Below are positions 57,569 through 64,000 of a DNA stretch of 64,000 nt, one piece after another (position 1 is the stretch's first letter; each line of letters begins with the position of its first letter). Source of the DNA: Gammaproteobacteria bacterium (lineage in GTDB: Bacteria > Pseudomonadota > Gammaproteobacteria > Burkholderiales > Gallionellaceae); assembly GCA_018813765.1 (NCBI GenBank), contig JAHJBC010000002.1, positions 62,001 through 126,000 of the forward strand. The letters are read 5' to 3'. The translations under genes were made by a program, and so were the position numbers. The notes beneath the pieces are model-generated. The model had not been told where the DNA came from. It did no database searches and saw only the letters and a program-made list of their open reading frames with translations.

Positions 57569-59982
57569 CAGTCGAGCAACCTCTGTATCCAGTTTTTCTT
57601 CTCCGGCTCCGGCTTGGGCTCGGGCTTGTCTTCGGTCTTCTCACCGGGCTTCTCTTCCGGCCTGGCGATCATGTCGCCAAAGGTGGTCAGTATATCCGTG
57701 AGCGCCCCCGGGCAGGACTCCGTAACGTCCGGTTCCGATCCCCTGACGAACGGGATCGCCACGGTCGCGGCGCATTCCCGGTCATAGCGCAGGCCGCTGA
57801 CCGGGTCGATATGTGCCAGTTCGATGTCTTCCGGCACGGCGGGTTGCAGCGGCTCGGGGTCGAGGTTCTTCATCATCTCGCCCCACACCGTCATCGCGCC
57901 GGACGAGCCGGTCAGCCCCGAGGGCAAATTGTCGTCGCGCCCCACCCACACCACCGCCACGCGGTCCCCGGTGTAACCCGCGAACCAGCTGTCGCGCAAA
58001 TCATCGGTGGTGCCGGTCTTGCCGGCCGCGTTCAGTTCGGCGGGCAGCCAGTTGACCAGCCCCTGCGCGGTGCCCTCGCGCACCACGCCCTGCAATGCAT
58101 GCGTCAGCAGATAGACCGGCGCCGCTGCCGCCACAGGTTCGACGTTGAGCGGATAGCGCTGCAACGGCTTGCCCTCGACATCGACCACTTCGCGGATGGC
58201 GCGCAGCGGCGTGCGGAAACCGCCGTCGGCAAAGGTCTGGTAGAGCTGCGCCACTTCCACCGGCGACAGCTCGAACGCGCCGAGCAGCGACGAGGCGAAC
58301 GACGGCGGCCGCCGCTCGATGCCGTACAGCGGCAGCTTGTCGAGCACATTGTCGATGCCGAGCTCGATGCCGAGGCGCGCGGTGGACACGTTATAGGAAT
58401 GCGCCAGTGCGGTACGCAGCGGCACCTGATCGTGGAATTTCTTGTCGTAATTCTGCGGCTTCCAGTCGGTCGTGCCGGGCTGCTTCCACACCAGCGGACT
58501 GTCGTCCAGCGGCGTGAGCAGCGTATAGCTGTCCGGATTCTCCAGCGCGCTCAGGTACACGATGGGTTTGGCGAGCGAACCGATGGGGCGCATCGCATCC
58601 ACTGCGCGATTGAACCCGGCATAACGCGCCTCGCGCCCGCCCACCAGCGCGAGCAGTTCGCCGTTCTGCGTGCTGCTCACCACCACCGCGCCTTCCAGCG
58701 TGTTCGCGTCCATCCTGCGCGCTTTCTCGATCTGCTTGAGTCGCCCAGCCAATGCCAGCTCTGCATGGCGCTGCACGCGCGGGTCCAGCGTGGTGAAGAT
58801 ACGCAAACCCTCGCTGCGCAGGTCTTCCTCGCGATAGTCGCGCTGCAACTGGCGGTGCACCAGTTGCAGGAAAGCCGGATACGGCGAGGTGCCGCTGGGG
58901 GGGCGATGGATCACGCCCAACGGTTTCTGCCGCGCCTCGACGAACTGCGCCTGCGTGATGGCGTTCAGCTTCACCATCTCCTGCAGCACGATGTTGCGCC
59001 GTTGCAGCACCAGCTCCGGCTTCTTGCGCGGATCGTACACCGTCGGTCCCTTGACCATGCCGACCAGCGTCGCGAGTTCCTGCAGTTCCAGCCGCTCCAG
59101 CGGACGGTCGAAATAGAAATGGCTGGCCAGACCGAAACCGTGGATGGCGCGCGTCGCATCCTGCCCGAGGAAGATCTCGTTGAGATAGGTCTCGAGGATC
59201 TCGTCCTTGCCGTAGTGCATCTCCAGCAGCATCGCCATCAGCACCTCGGTGCCCTTGCGCGTCAGCGTGCGTTCCGAAGTCAGGAAGAAGTTCTTCACCA
59301 GTTGCTGGGTCAGCGTGCTGCCGCCCTCGATGCGCTGCCCGCTGAGCGTCTTGTACAGCGCGCGTGCGATGCCGCGCGGGTCTATGCCCCAGTGCGTATA
59401 GAACTTGCGATCCTCGATGGAGACCAGCGCGTCGATCAGCGGTTTCGGCACCTGGTCCAGCCGCAACAACGCGCGGTCCTCGTTGTGGCCGGGATAGATG
59501 CCACCGATCAGCGGCGGCTCCAGGCGCAACAGCGCCAGATCGGCATCTTCCTTGTCGCGCTCCTGCAACAGCGTCACCCTGCCCTCGGCAAAGCCGATGC
59601 GCAGGGGTTGCGCCTTCTGCAATCCGTCGCCGAACACGAAATCGCGGCTGGTGAATTCGAATCCTTCAAGGGTATGTCTGTAGGTCGCCGGCTCGTTCGG
59701 TTCAGGATTCTCGTGATAGCCGACCGTTTTGATCTCTTCCAGGAATTGCTCGGGAGTCAGCTTCAGGCCCGGATACACCTCCAGCGCGCGGCCGTACACG
59801 CGCGCCGGCAGCGCAAACTTGCGCCCCTCGAAAGCTTCGCGGATGGTGACATCGAGGTAGAAGACGTAGCCGGACAATCCCAGCGCCAGCAGCAGCACGG
59901 TCAGGCGTATCGCCCTGGCATGCGATTTCAGGAAATTGAACAAAAAGAGAACTGCGTTCCGGGGAAAAGCGGGCAACTTCAT
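57568..59982 (-). CDS. mrcB: Penicillin-binding protein 1b
   Basis: The 804-residue bifunctional peptidoglycan synthase. A membrane helix near residues 28-48 is followed by a UB2H domain (PARVYGRALEVYPGLKLTPEQFLEE), the glycosyltransferase (SIEDRKFYTHWGIDPRGIARAL, GGSTLTQQLVKNFFLTSERT, RKGTEVLMAMLLE) and the transpeptidase with SLAK in IGSLAKPIVYL, SYN in AHSYNVST and KTGTTDD. The UB2H domain is where LpoB or LpoP activators dock, and the overlapping lipoprotein gene downstream fits that. Full length. Confidence 0.95.
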   Translation of the reverse strand: MKLPAFPRNAVLFLFNFLKSHARAIRLTVLLLALGLSGYVFYLDVTIREAFEGRKFALPARVYGRALEVYPGLKLTPEQFLEEIKTVGYHENPEPNEPATYRHTLEGFEFTSRDFVFGDGLQKAQPLRIGFAEGRVTLLQERDKEDADLALLRLEPPLIGGIYPGHNEDRALLRLDQVPKPLIDALVSIEDRKFYTHWGIDPRGIARALYKTLSGQRIEGGSTLTQQLVKNFFLTSERTLTRKGTEVLMAMLLEMHYGKDEILETYLNEIFLGQDATRAIHGFGLASHFYFDRPLERLELQELATLVGMVKGPTVYDPRKKPELVLQRRNIVLQEMVKLNAITQAQFVEARQKPLGVIHRPPSGTSPYPAFLQLVHRQLQRDYREEDLRSEGLRIFTTLDPRVQRHAELALAGRLKQIEKARRMDANTLEGAVVVSSTQNGELLALVGGREARYAGFNRAVDAMRPIGSLAKPIVYLSALENPDSYTLLTPLDDSPLVWKQPGTTDWKPQNYDKKFHDQVPLRTALAHSYNVSTARLGIELGIDNVLDKLPLYGIERRPPSFASSLLGAFELSPVEVAQLYQTFADGGFRTPLRAIREVVDVEGKPLQRYPLNVEPVAAAAPVYLLTHALQGVVREGTAQGLVNWLPAELNAAGKTGTTDDLRDSWFAGYTGDRVAVVWVGRDDNLPSGLTGSSGAMTVWGEMMKNLDPEPLQPAVPEDIELAHIDPVSGLRYDRECAATVAIPFVRGSEPDVTESCPGALTDILTTFGDMIARPEEKPGEKTEDKPEPKPEPEKKNWIQRLLD

Positions 59983-60145
59983 TAGGTATCTACCTGCGAA
60001 ATGGCGACAATCGGCTCATTGTATATGCGCTACAGGCACGCAGTCGAGGCATAATCCGTTGCGGATTTCCCGACCCGCGGGTATCGTTGCCCGCGGATGC
60101 CGCACGGCGCCGTCCTCATCCTTCAACTGACAAGGAGCACGTGAA

Positions 60146-60448
60146 ATGAAAAGAACGATCCCGGCTTCGATATTGTTCGTCCTCTGCTGTCTGGCAGCCC
60201 CCCTCGCTTGCGCCGAAGAGATGAAGCTGGAACTCAAGCCCGGCGCCACCATGAAGGAAGTGCTGGCCGAGCAAACCGGCAAGCGCGTCGCGCTCAGGCT
60301 GGCTTCCGGCGAAGAGGTCGAAGGCACCGTGACCTCGGTCGGCAACTCGCTGGCGCACCTCTCGCGTCTGGCAGGCCGCGACTTCTACGACGCCGTAGTC
60401 AGCATCGACCAGGTCAGCGCCGTACGCATCAAGGTGCGCGACAGGTAA
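60146..60448 (+). CDS. Small periplasmic protein with Sm-like core
   Basis: A 100-residue secreted protein: signal peptide MKRTIPASILFVLCCLAAPLACA, then about 75 residues. The mature part looks like a small five-stranded barrel of the Sm type (GKRVALRLASGEEVEGTVTS, LAHLSRLAGRDFYDAVVSID, VSAVRIKVRD). Sm folds usually bind RNA in the cytoplasm, so a secreted one is unusual and binding of RNA is not implied. The gene ends 17 bases before the MlaF-like ATPase start, so they probably share a transcript. Confidence 0.8.
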   Translation: MKRTIPASILFVLCCLAAPLACAEEMKLELKPGATMKEVLAEQTGKRVALRLASGEEVEGTVTSVGNSLAHLSRLAGRDFYDAVVSIDQVSAVRIKVRDR

Positions 60449-60465
60449 GCCAAGGCAACCCATCC

Positions 60466-61263
60466 ATGTCCAACCTCATCGAAGTCAACGACCTTCACTT
60501 CTCCTACGGCCCGCTCAAGGTGCTGAAGGGTATCAACCTCGCCATCCCGCGCGGCAAGATCGTCGGCATCATGGGCCCCAGCGGTTGCGGCAAGTCCACC
60601 CTGCTGCGCCACTTCGGCGGGCAATTGCGACCATCGCAGGGGCAGGTGAAATTCATGGGACAGGTGGTGCACGAACTCGATTCCGACGCGCTGTACAAGA
60701 TGCGCCTGAAGATGGGCATGATGTTCCAGGTCAGCGGCCTGTTCACCGACCTGTCGGTCTACGACAACCTGGCCTTCCCGCTACGCGAGAACACCGACCT
60801 GCCGGAAGAAGTCATCCGCGACCTGGTACTGATGAAGCTGAACGCGGTCGGGCTGCGCAATGCCCACAAGCTGATGCCCAGCGAACTCTCTGGCGGCATG
60901 GAGCGGCGCGTGGCGCTGGCGCGCGCGACCGCCACCGACCCGGCGCTGATCATCTATGACGAGCCTTTCGCCGGACTCGACCCGATCTCGCTCAACACCA
61001 TCGCCAACCTGATCCGCACGCTCAACGATGCGCTCGGCACCACCTCCATCGTGGTGACCTACGACCTGATGGCCTCGCTCAAGGTCGTCGACCACCTGTT
61101 CTTCATCCACAATGGCGTGATTGCGGCACAAGGCAGCGTGGACGAGATGCTCAACTCGCAAGACCCCTTCGTCCACCAGTTCCTGCATGCCGAGCCGGAC
61201 GGCCCGATCTCGTTCCAGTCTCCCGCCAATCCCTACGCACAGGACCTCGGCATGACAGACTGA
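60466..61263 (+). CDS. MlaF-like ABC transporter ATPase, orphan, with Tyr in the H-loop
   Basis: A 265-residue ABC ATPase of the MlaF type: Walker A GPSGCGKST, Q-loop MMFQVSGLFTDLSVYDNLAFPL, signature LSGGM in PSELSGGMERRVALARA, Walker B LIIYDEPFAGLDP and the MlaF C-tail PDGPISFQSPANPY. The switch His after Walker B is replaced by Tyr (VVTYDLMAS where VSHD or VTHD is normal). Permease (MlaE), substrate (MlaD) and periplasmic (MlaC) genes are absent here, and the next gene is on the other strand. It is either a supplied-in-trans MlaF or a specialised relative. Confidence 0.88.
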   Translation: MSNLIEVNDLHFSYGPLKVLKGINLAIPRGKIVGIMGPSGCGKSTLLRHFGGQLRPSQGQVKFMGQVVHELDSDALYKMRLKMGMMFQVSGLFTDLSVYDNLAFPLRENTDLPEEVIRDLVLMKLNAVGLRNAHKLMPSELSGGMERRVALARATATDPALIIYDEPFAGLDPISLNTIANLIRTLNDALGTTSIVVTYDLMASLKVVDHLFFIHNGVIAAQGSVDEMLNSQDPFVHQFLHAEPDGPISFQSPANPYAQDLGMTD

Positions 61264-61268
61264 GCATT

Positions 61269-61835
61269 TCAGTCCAGCGGCTTCTCCAGCACCTCGAATT
61301 CCAGCCCCATCACCTTGGGCAGGCCGAAGCGCGCATCACCATAGGGAAACGGCCTGAGTTCGCCGCTGCGGCGGTAGCCCCGCCGTTCGTACCAGCCGAT
61401 CAATTCTGTCCGCAGCGTGATCACCTGCATTTGTATGCGCTTCGCGCCCCATTCCGAGCGGACGAATCGCTCCGCCTCGGCCATCAGAAGTCGTCCCAAC
61501 CCCGCGCCCTGCAACACCGGCCTGATCACCAGCATGCCCAGGTAGGCCGTCGCGTCATCCACGCGTTCCACATGCACCGAACCGACGAGCTCGCCCGAAC
61601 GCAGACACAACAGCAGCGCCGAACACTCACGCGCGATGAGTTGCGATATCTCCTGCGCGTCGGTGCGCTGGCCGCCGAGCAGGTCCGCCTCGGTGGTCCA
61701 GCCCGCACGGCTTGAATCGCCGCGGTAGGCGGAATTCACCAGCGCGGCGATGGCATCCGCATCGGCAACATCTGCGCGGCGGAAGGCAAGACCGGTACCG
61801 GTCGCAGAATTACTCAGAGAGGTGCTATCGCTCAA
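61269..61835 (-). CDS. GNAT-family N-acetyltransferase
   Basis: A 188-residue acetyltransferase with the GNAT fold. Motif A is present: YLGMLVIRPVLQGAGLGRLLMAEAE (R/Q-x-x-G-x-G/A type acetyl-CoA loop), followed by IQMQVITLRTELIGWYERRGYRRSG. The N-terminal FRRADVADADAIAALVNSAYRGD is typical of the MarR-like/peptide and small-molecule acetyltransferases. The substrate is unknown. It is convergent with the MlaF-like gene, six bases apart. Confidence 0.9.
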   Translation of the reverse strand: MSDSTSLSNSATGTGLAFRRADVADADAIAALVNSAYRGDSSRAGWTTEADLLGGQRTDAQEISQLIARECSALLLCLRSGELVGSVHVERVDDATAYLGMLVIRPVLQGAGLGRLLMAEAERFVRSEWGAKRIQMQVITLRTELIGWYERRGYRRSGELRPFPYGDARFGLPKVMGLEFEVLEKPLD

Positions 61836-61842
61836 GCAGGTC

Positions 61843-63357
61843 TCATTCCTTGCGCACCTGGCCCGCTCGCAGATTCACCGATCCATCGGCCTGCTGGATG
61901 CCGTAGATGAAGAACAGCACCTCGATGCCGTCAATCGTGGCGATGGTGGGTTCGCCGACGACGATGACTTTGCCAGGCAGCGCACTGGCATCCGACTCAA
62001 GCAGGGTGACCGGTGCGTCCCAGGATGCCGCCCAACTCACCCCGCCGCCGTTATAGGCGTATGAGAGCAACCGGGTACCGTTGCGCAGGATCAGCTGCGA
62101 GCCGTCGAAGTACGGTTGCGTATCGCCGTAGCCGGTGGTGTTGAACGGGGGGAAATCGAGCGCGACCGGCGCATTCCATGAAGTGCCATTCCAGCTTGCG
62201 ACATGGATGTACTGGTTCGCGGACGCTTGCGTCTCATCGTCGTAGAACAACAACGAAGGCGTGCTGCCGCTGTAGTACACATGCGGATTGCCGCGGTGAC
62301 CGTCCGTGCCGGCGATGGTGGCTTTGTTCAGGACGAAATTGCCAATCTGCACCTTGCCCAACGCAACCGAATAGCTGGTCTCGCCCAGTGTCTGGGTAGC
62401 CCCGGGAGAGAGGTTGTAATCGTAAATATGGGCAAAGTCGCTCGCCGTGCCGGAATCCCTGGGGTCGTTGAACGCCGTGAACATGCGATAAGTGCCGTCG
62501 CCATTGGCCTTGATCGAAGGTCCCCACGGGGCGAAGCAGCCATCATTATTGGTGAACATGAATACGAACGGCTCCGCATAACTGCCATCAGCCTGCCGAT
62601 GAAAACCGTACAGCGCAATCGGCGGGACAGGAAACAGTGCCGGATCGTAGTTGAGCGATGGACAGCCGTGGTGAATCGAACTCGCGCTCGTGACCCGGCT
62701 GGCGCCCGGCATGTTCGGGCGTTGCGGAGCGCTCACCGGTCCGAGTTGCGTCTGGCAATAGAGATCATTTGGATCATTCGGATCGCTGGGAGCAACAATG
62801 TGGGCAAGAATGCAGGAAAGCGTGACTGGATAATATTGCAGGAACAGATACTGCCCGTCGGGTGACACGGCCAGCGAATCCTGTGTACCGCCGGTATTCA
62901 CCAGCCCGTCGACCGAGAACGGCTGGCCCCAGCCGCTGGCCACCTGCTCCATGACGATGGCCGTATGCGTCACGCTGACATCGCTGCCGGAAACCGTCGC
63001 CGCCAGGGTCACCTCGTACTCGCCGGTCTTTTGCACATCCGGCGTGACCGTCGCCTCATATTTACCGTCGCCGCGCAGCACAAGCGCAGAGAACGTGCCG
63101 CGAGTGGATGTCACTGCGGGCGCGGATGCAAAGTCAACGATTGTCCCGTTATCATCACTCAGCCAGACGATAGCCTTGAATGAGCCGTCGGCAGGTGCCG
63201 TGTTGCGGGTGAAATCAAGATGGGGTGTGAGGATGATCGGATCACCGGAATCGCCGGAACCGCCACAACTCGACATGACAAGGATCGTCGCTGCTGCCAG
63301 CAACCAGACCTTCAGTGGCACAGCAAATTTTTCGGACAAGAGTTTCATACCGGCCAT
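61843..63357 (-). CDS. Secreted lipoprotein of unknown function, possible beta-propeller
   Basis: A 504-residue lipoprotein: long signal with lipobox MSSC at Cys31, then a Gly/Ser linker (GGSGDSGDP). Residues 40-135 look like an Ig-like domain (FTRNTAPADGSFKAIVWLSDD, GKYEATVTPDVQKTGEYEVTL). The rest carries repeated beta segments with Trp/Tyr/Gly and Asp, such as SLAVSPDGQYLFLQYYP, YGFHRQADGSYAEPFVFMF, PYFDGSQLILRNGTRLLSY, as in sialidase- or TolB-like propellers. ATG 63357 follows GGAGG. The ligand is not known. Confidence 0.78.
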   Translation of the reverse strand: MAGMKLLSEKFAVPLKVWLLAAATILVMSSCGGSGDSGDPIILTPHLDFTRNTAPADGSFKAIVWLSDDNGTIVDFASAPAVTSTRGTFSALVLRGDGKYEATVTPDVQKTGEYEVTLAATVSGSDVSVTHTAIVMEQVASGWGQPFSVDGLVNTGGTQDSLAVSPDGQYLFLQYYPVTLSCILAHIVAPSDPNDPNDLYCQTQLGPVSAPQRPNMPGASRVTSASSIHHGCPSLNYDPALFPVPPIALYGFHRQADGSYAEPFVFMFTNNDGCFAPWGPSIKANGDGTYRMFTAFNDPRDSGTASDFAHIYDYNLSPGATQTLGETSYSVALGKVQIGNFVLNKATIAGTDGHRGNPHVYYSGSTPSLLFYDDETQASANQYIHVASWNGTSWNAPVALDFPPFNTTGYGDTQPYFDGSQLILRNGTRLLSYAYNGGGVSWAASWDAPVTLLESDASALPGKVIVVGEPTIATIDGIEVLFFIYGIQQADGSVNLRAGQVRKE

Positions 63358-63398
63358 CGCAAATCCTCCAGACCAAATCGCGACCAGTGATGCATTAA

Positions 63399-64000
63399 TT
63401 ATTCGGGGATGCCCATTATCGGGGTTTTCGGCAACGGCTGCTGCCGCAAAACACGCAACTCCCCCAGACAGAGATGGATGAACGCCAGCGCGACGTAAAC
63501 AGGCGCAATCAGGTTCAGCAAAGGCACGAACTGCAACAGGCCGGCCAGCGCACCCAGCAGATACAGCTTCGGCGTGGCGCGCTCGATGACCAGCGCCATC
63601 TCGTCCGCACTCGCATGTTCGGCCAGCGCATCGTAACGGAACAGCCGCTGGTTAAGATAGGCCATCAGGACGATGGGCAGCACCAACGCAAGGGGCGAGA
63701 ACAGCCACAGCGGCAAACTGACGACCCAGCCCGTGCAATACACCACCACGGCAATCAGCGCATTTGCCACATTGCCCGCCACCGTGCCGCCCTGCCTGCG
63801 CTCCAGTTCAGGATAATGTTTCCCGGCGACATGATCGACCATAGACGGCATCGCGAAGATCGCGGCGATCAGCAGCGCGGTCACATAGATCGCCGGCAGC
63901 AACAGCATCACCAGCACGGTGGCGATCAGGTAGTGCGACACGACAGCCCAGAAACCCTGCGCCATCCATTGCTCCAGCCCGGTCTGCTGCACCAGGCCGG
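63399..64000 (-). CDS. EI24/CysZ-like membrane protein, 5' part outside the window
   Basis: The frame stays open to the window edge, so the first codons are missing. The visible 200 residues have four or five helices and the block VFLPLWLFSPLALVLPIVLMAYLNQRLFRYDALAEHAS (key part PLWLFSPLALVLPIVLMAYL), with a GALAGLLQFVPLLNLIAPVY late helix pair, as in the EI24/CysZ-like family of which some import sulphate. The GTG near 63992 lies inside the protein and is unlikely as a start. Confidence 0.85.
   Translation of the reverse strand, partial: GLVQQTGLEQWMAQGFWAVVSHYLIATVLVMLLLPAIYVTALLIAAIFAMPSMVDHVAGKHYPELERRQGGTVAGNVANALIAVVVYCTGWVVSLPLWLFSPLALVLPIVLMAYLNQRLFRYDALAEHASADEMALVIERATPKLYLLGALAGLLQFVPLLNLIAPVYVALAFIHLCLGELRVLRQQPLPKTPIMGIPE

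Overview
The window reads as a piece of betaproteobacterial chromosome with moderately high GC. The order tpiA-secG-tRNA-Leu-nuoABCDEFGHIJKLMN is the arrangement known from Betaproteobacteria, and the many c-di-GMP enzymes, the YceI/cytochrome b561 cluster and the small c-type cytochrome would suit a Nitrosomonadales/Gallionellaceae-type organism. That family placement is inference from gene content only.

Layout. 1-7 kb: a cut-off CHASE2 sensor gene, mlaA, htpX, and a tightly packed plus-strand run (cytochrome b561, two YceI proteins, a DODA-type dioxygenase, an HPP membrane protein, a lipoprotein hydrolase). 7-14.3 kb: alanine dehydrogenase, then a TetR-controlled envelope export locus (RND/MMPL permease, LolA-like periplasmic protein, DUF1302-like barrel) whose gaps carry REPIN-like and other palindromic repeats. 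14.5-18.7 kb: an AT-richer minus-strand block of unusual genes (two Adhesin_E-like proteins, one fused to membrane helices and a J-domain-like tail; an orphan; an HNH-type protein; a small Cys protein) with three attC-like sites, which I read as a cluster of integron cassettes without an integrase. 19-19.9 kb: a TumE/TumA-like toxin-antitoxin pair. 20-23.4 kb: ammonium transporter, Nudix hydrolase, paraslipin and NfeD.

23.5-38 kb: the complete 14-gene nuo operon for respiratory complex I on the minus strand, with a hairpin repeat between nuoM and nuoL and a short in-frame tandem repeat inside nuoG. Upstream are tRNA-Leu(GAG), secG and tpiA. 39-41.6 kb: an MFS transporter and the grxD-bolA-tusE set. 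41.7-51.8 kb: signalling and redox genes (PAS-GGDEF-EAL protein, DUF2339 protein, an unrecognised 388-residue protein, a stand-alone cyclic-nucleotide domain, a c-type cytochrome, a PhnD-like binding protein paired with a diguanylate cyclase, and two small overlapping genes). 51.8-64 kb: pepD, an outer-membrane barrel, the TIGR03545/TIGR03546 pair, PBP1b with a probable LpoP-type activator, a small periplasmic Sm-like protein next to an orphan MlaF-like ATPase whose switch histidine is tyrosine, a GNAT enzyme, a lipoprotein, and a cut-off EI24/CysZ-like gene.

The least ordinary part is the 14.5-18.7 kb cassette block. The best candidates for something undescribed are its chimeric Adhesin_E/J-like membrane protein and the HNH/small-Cys pair.
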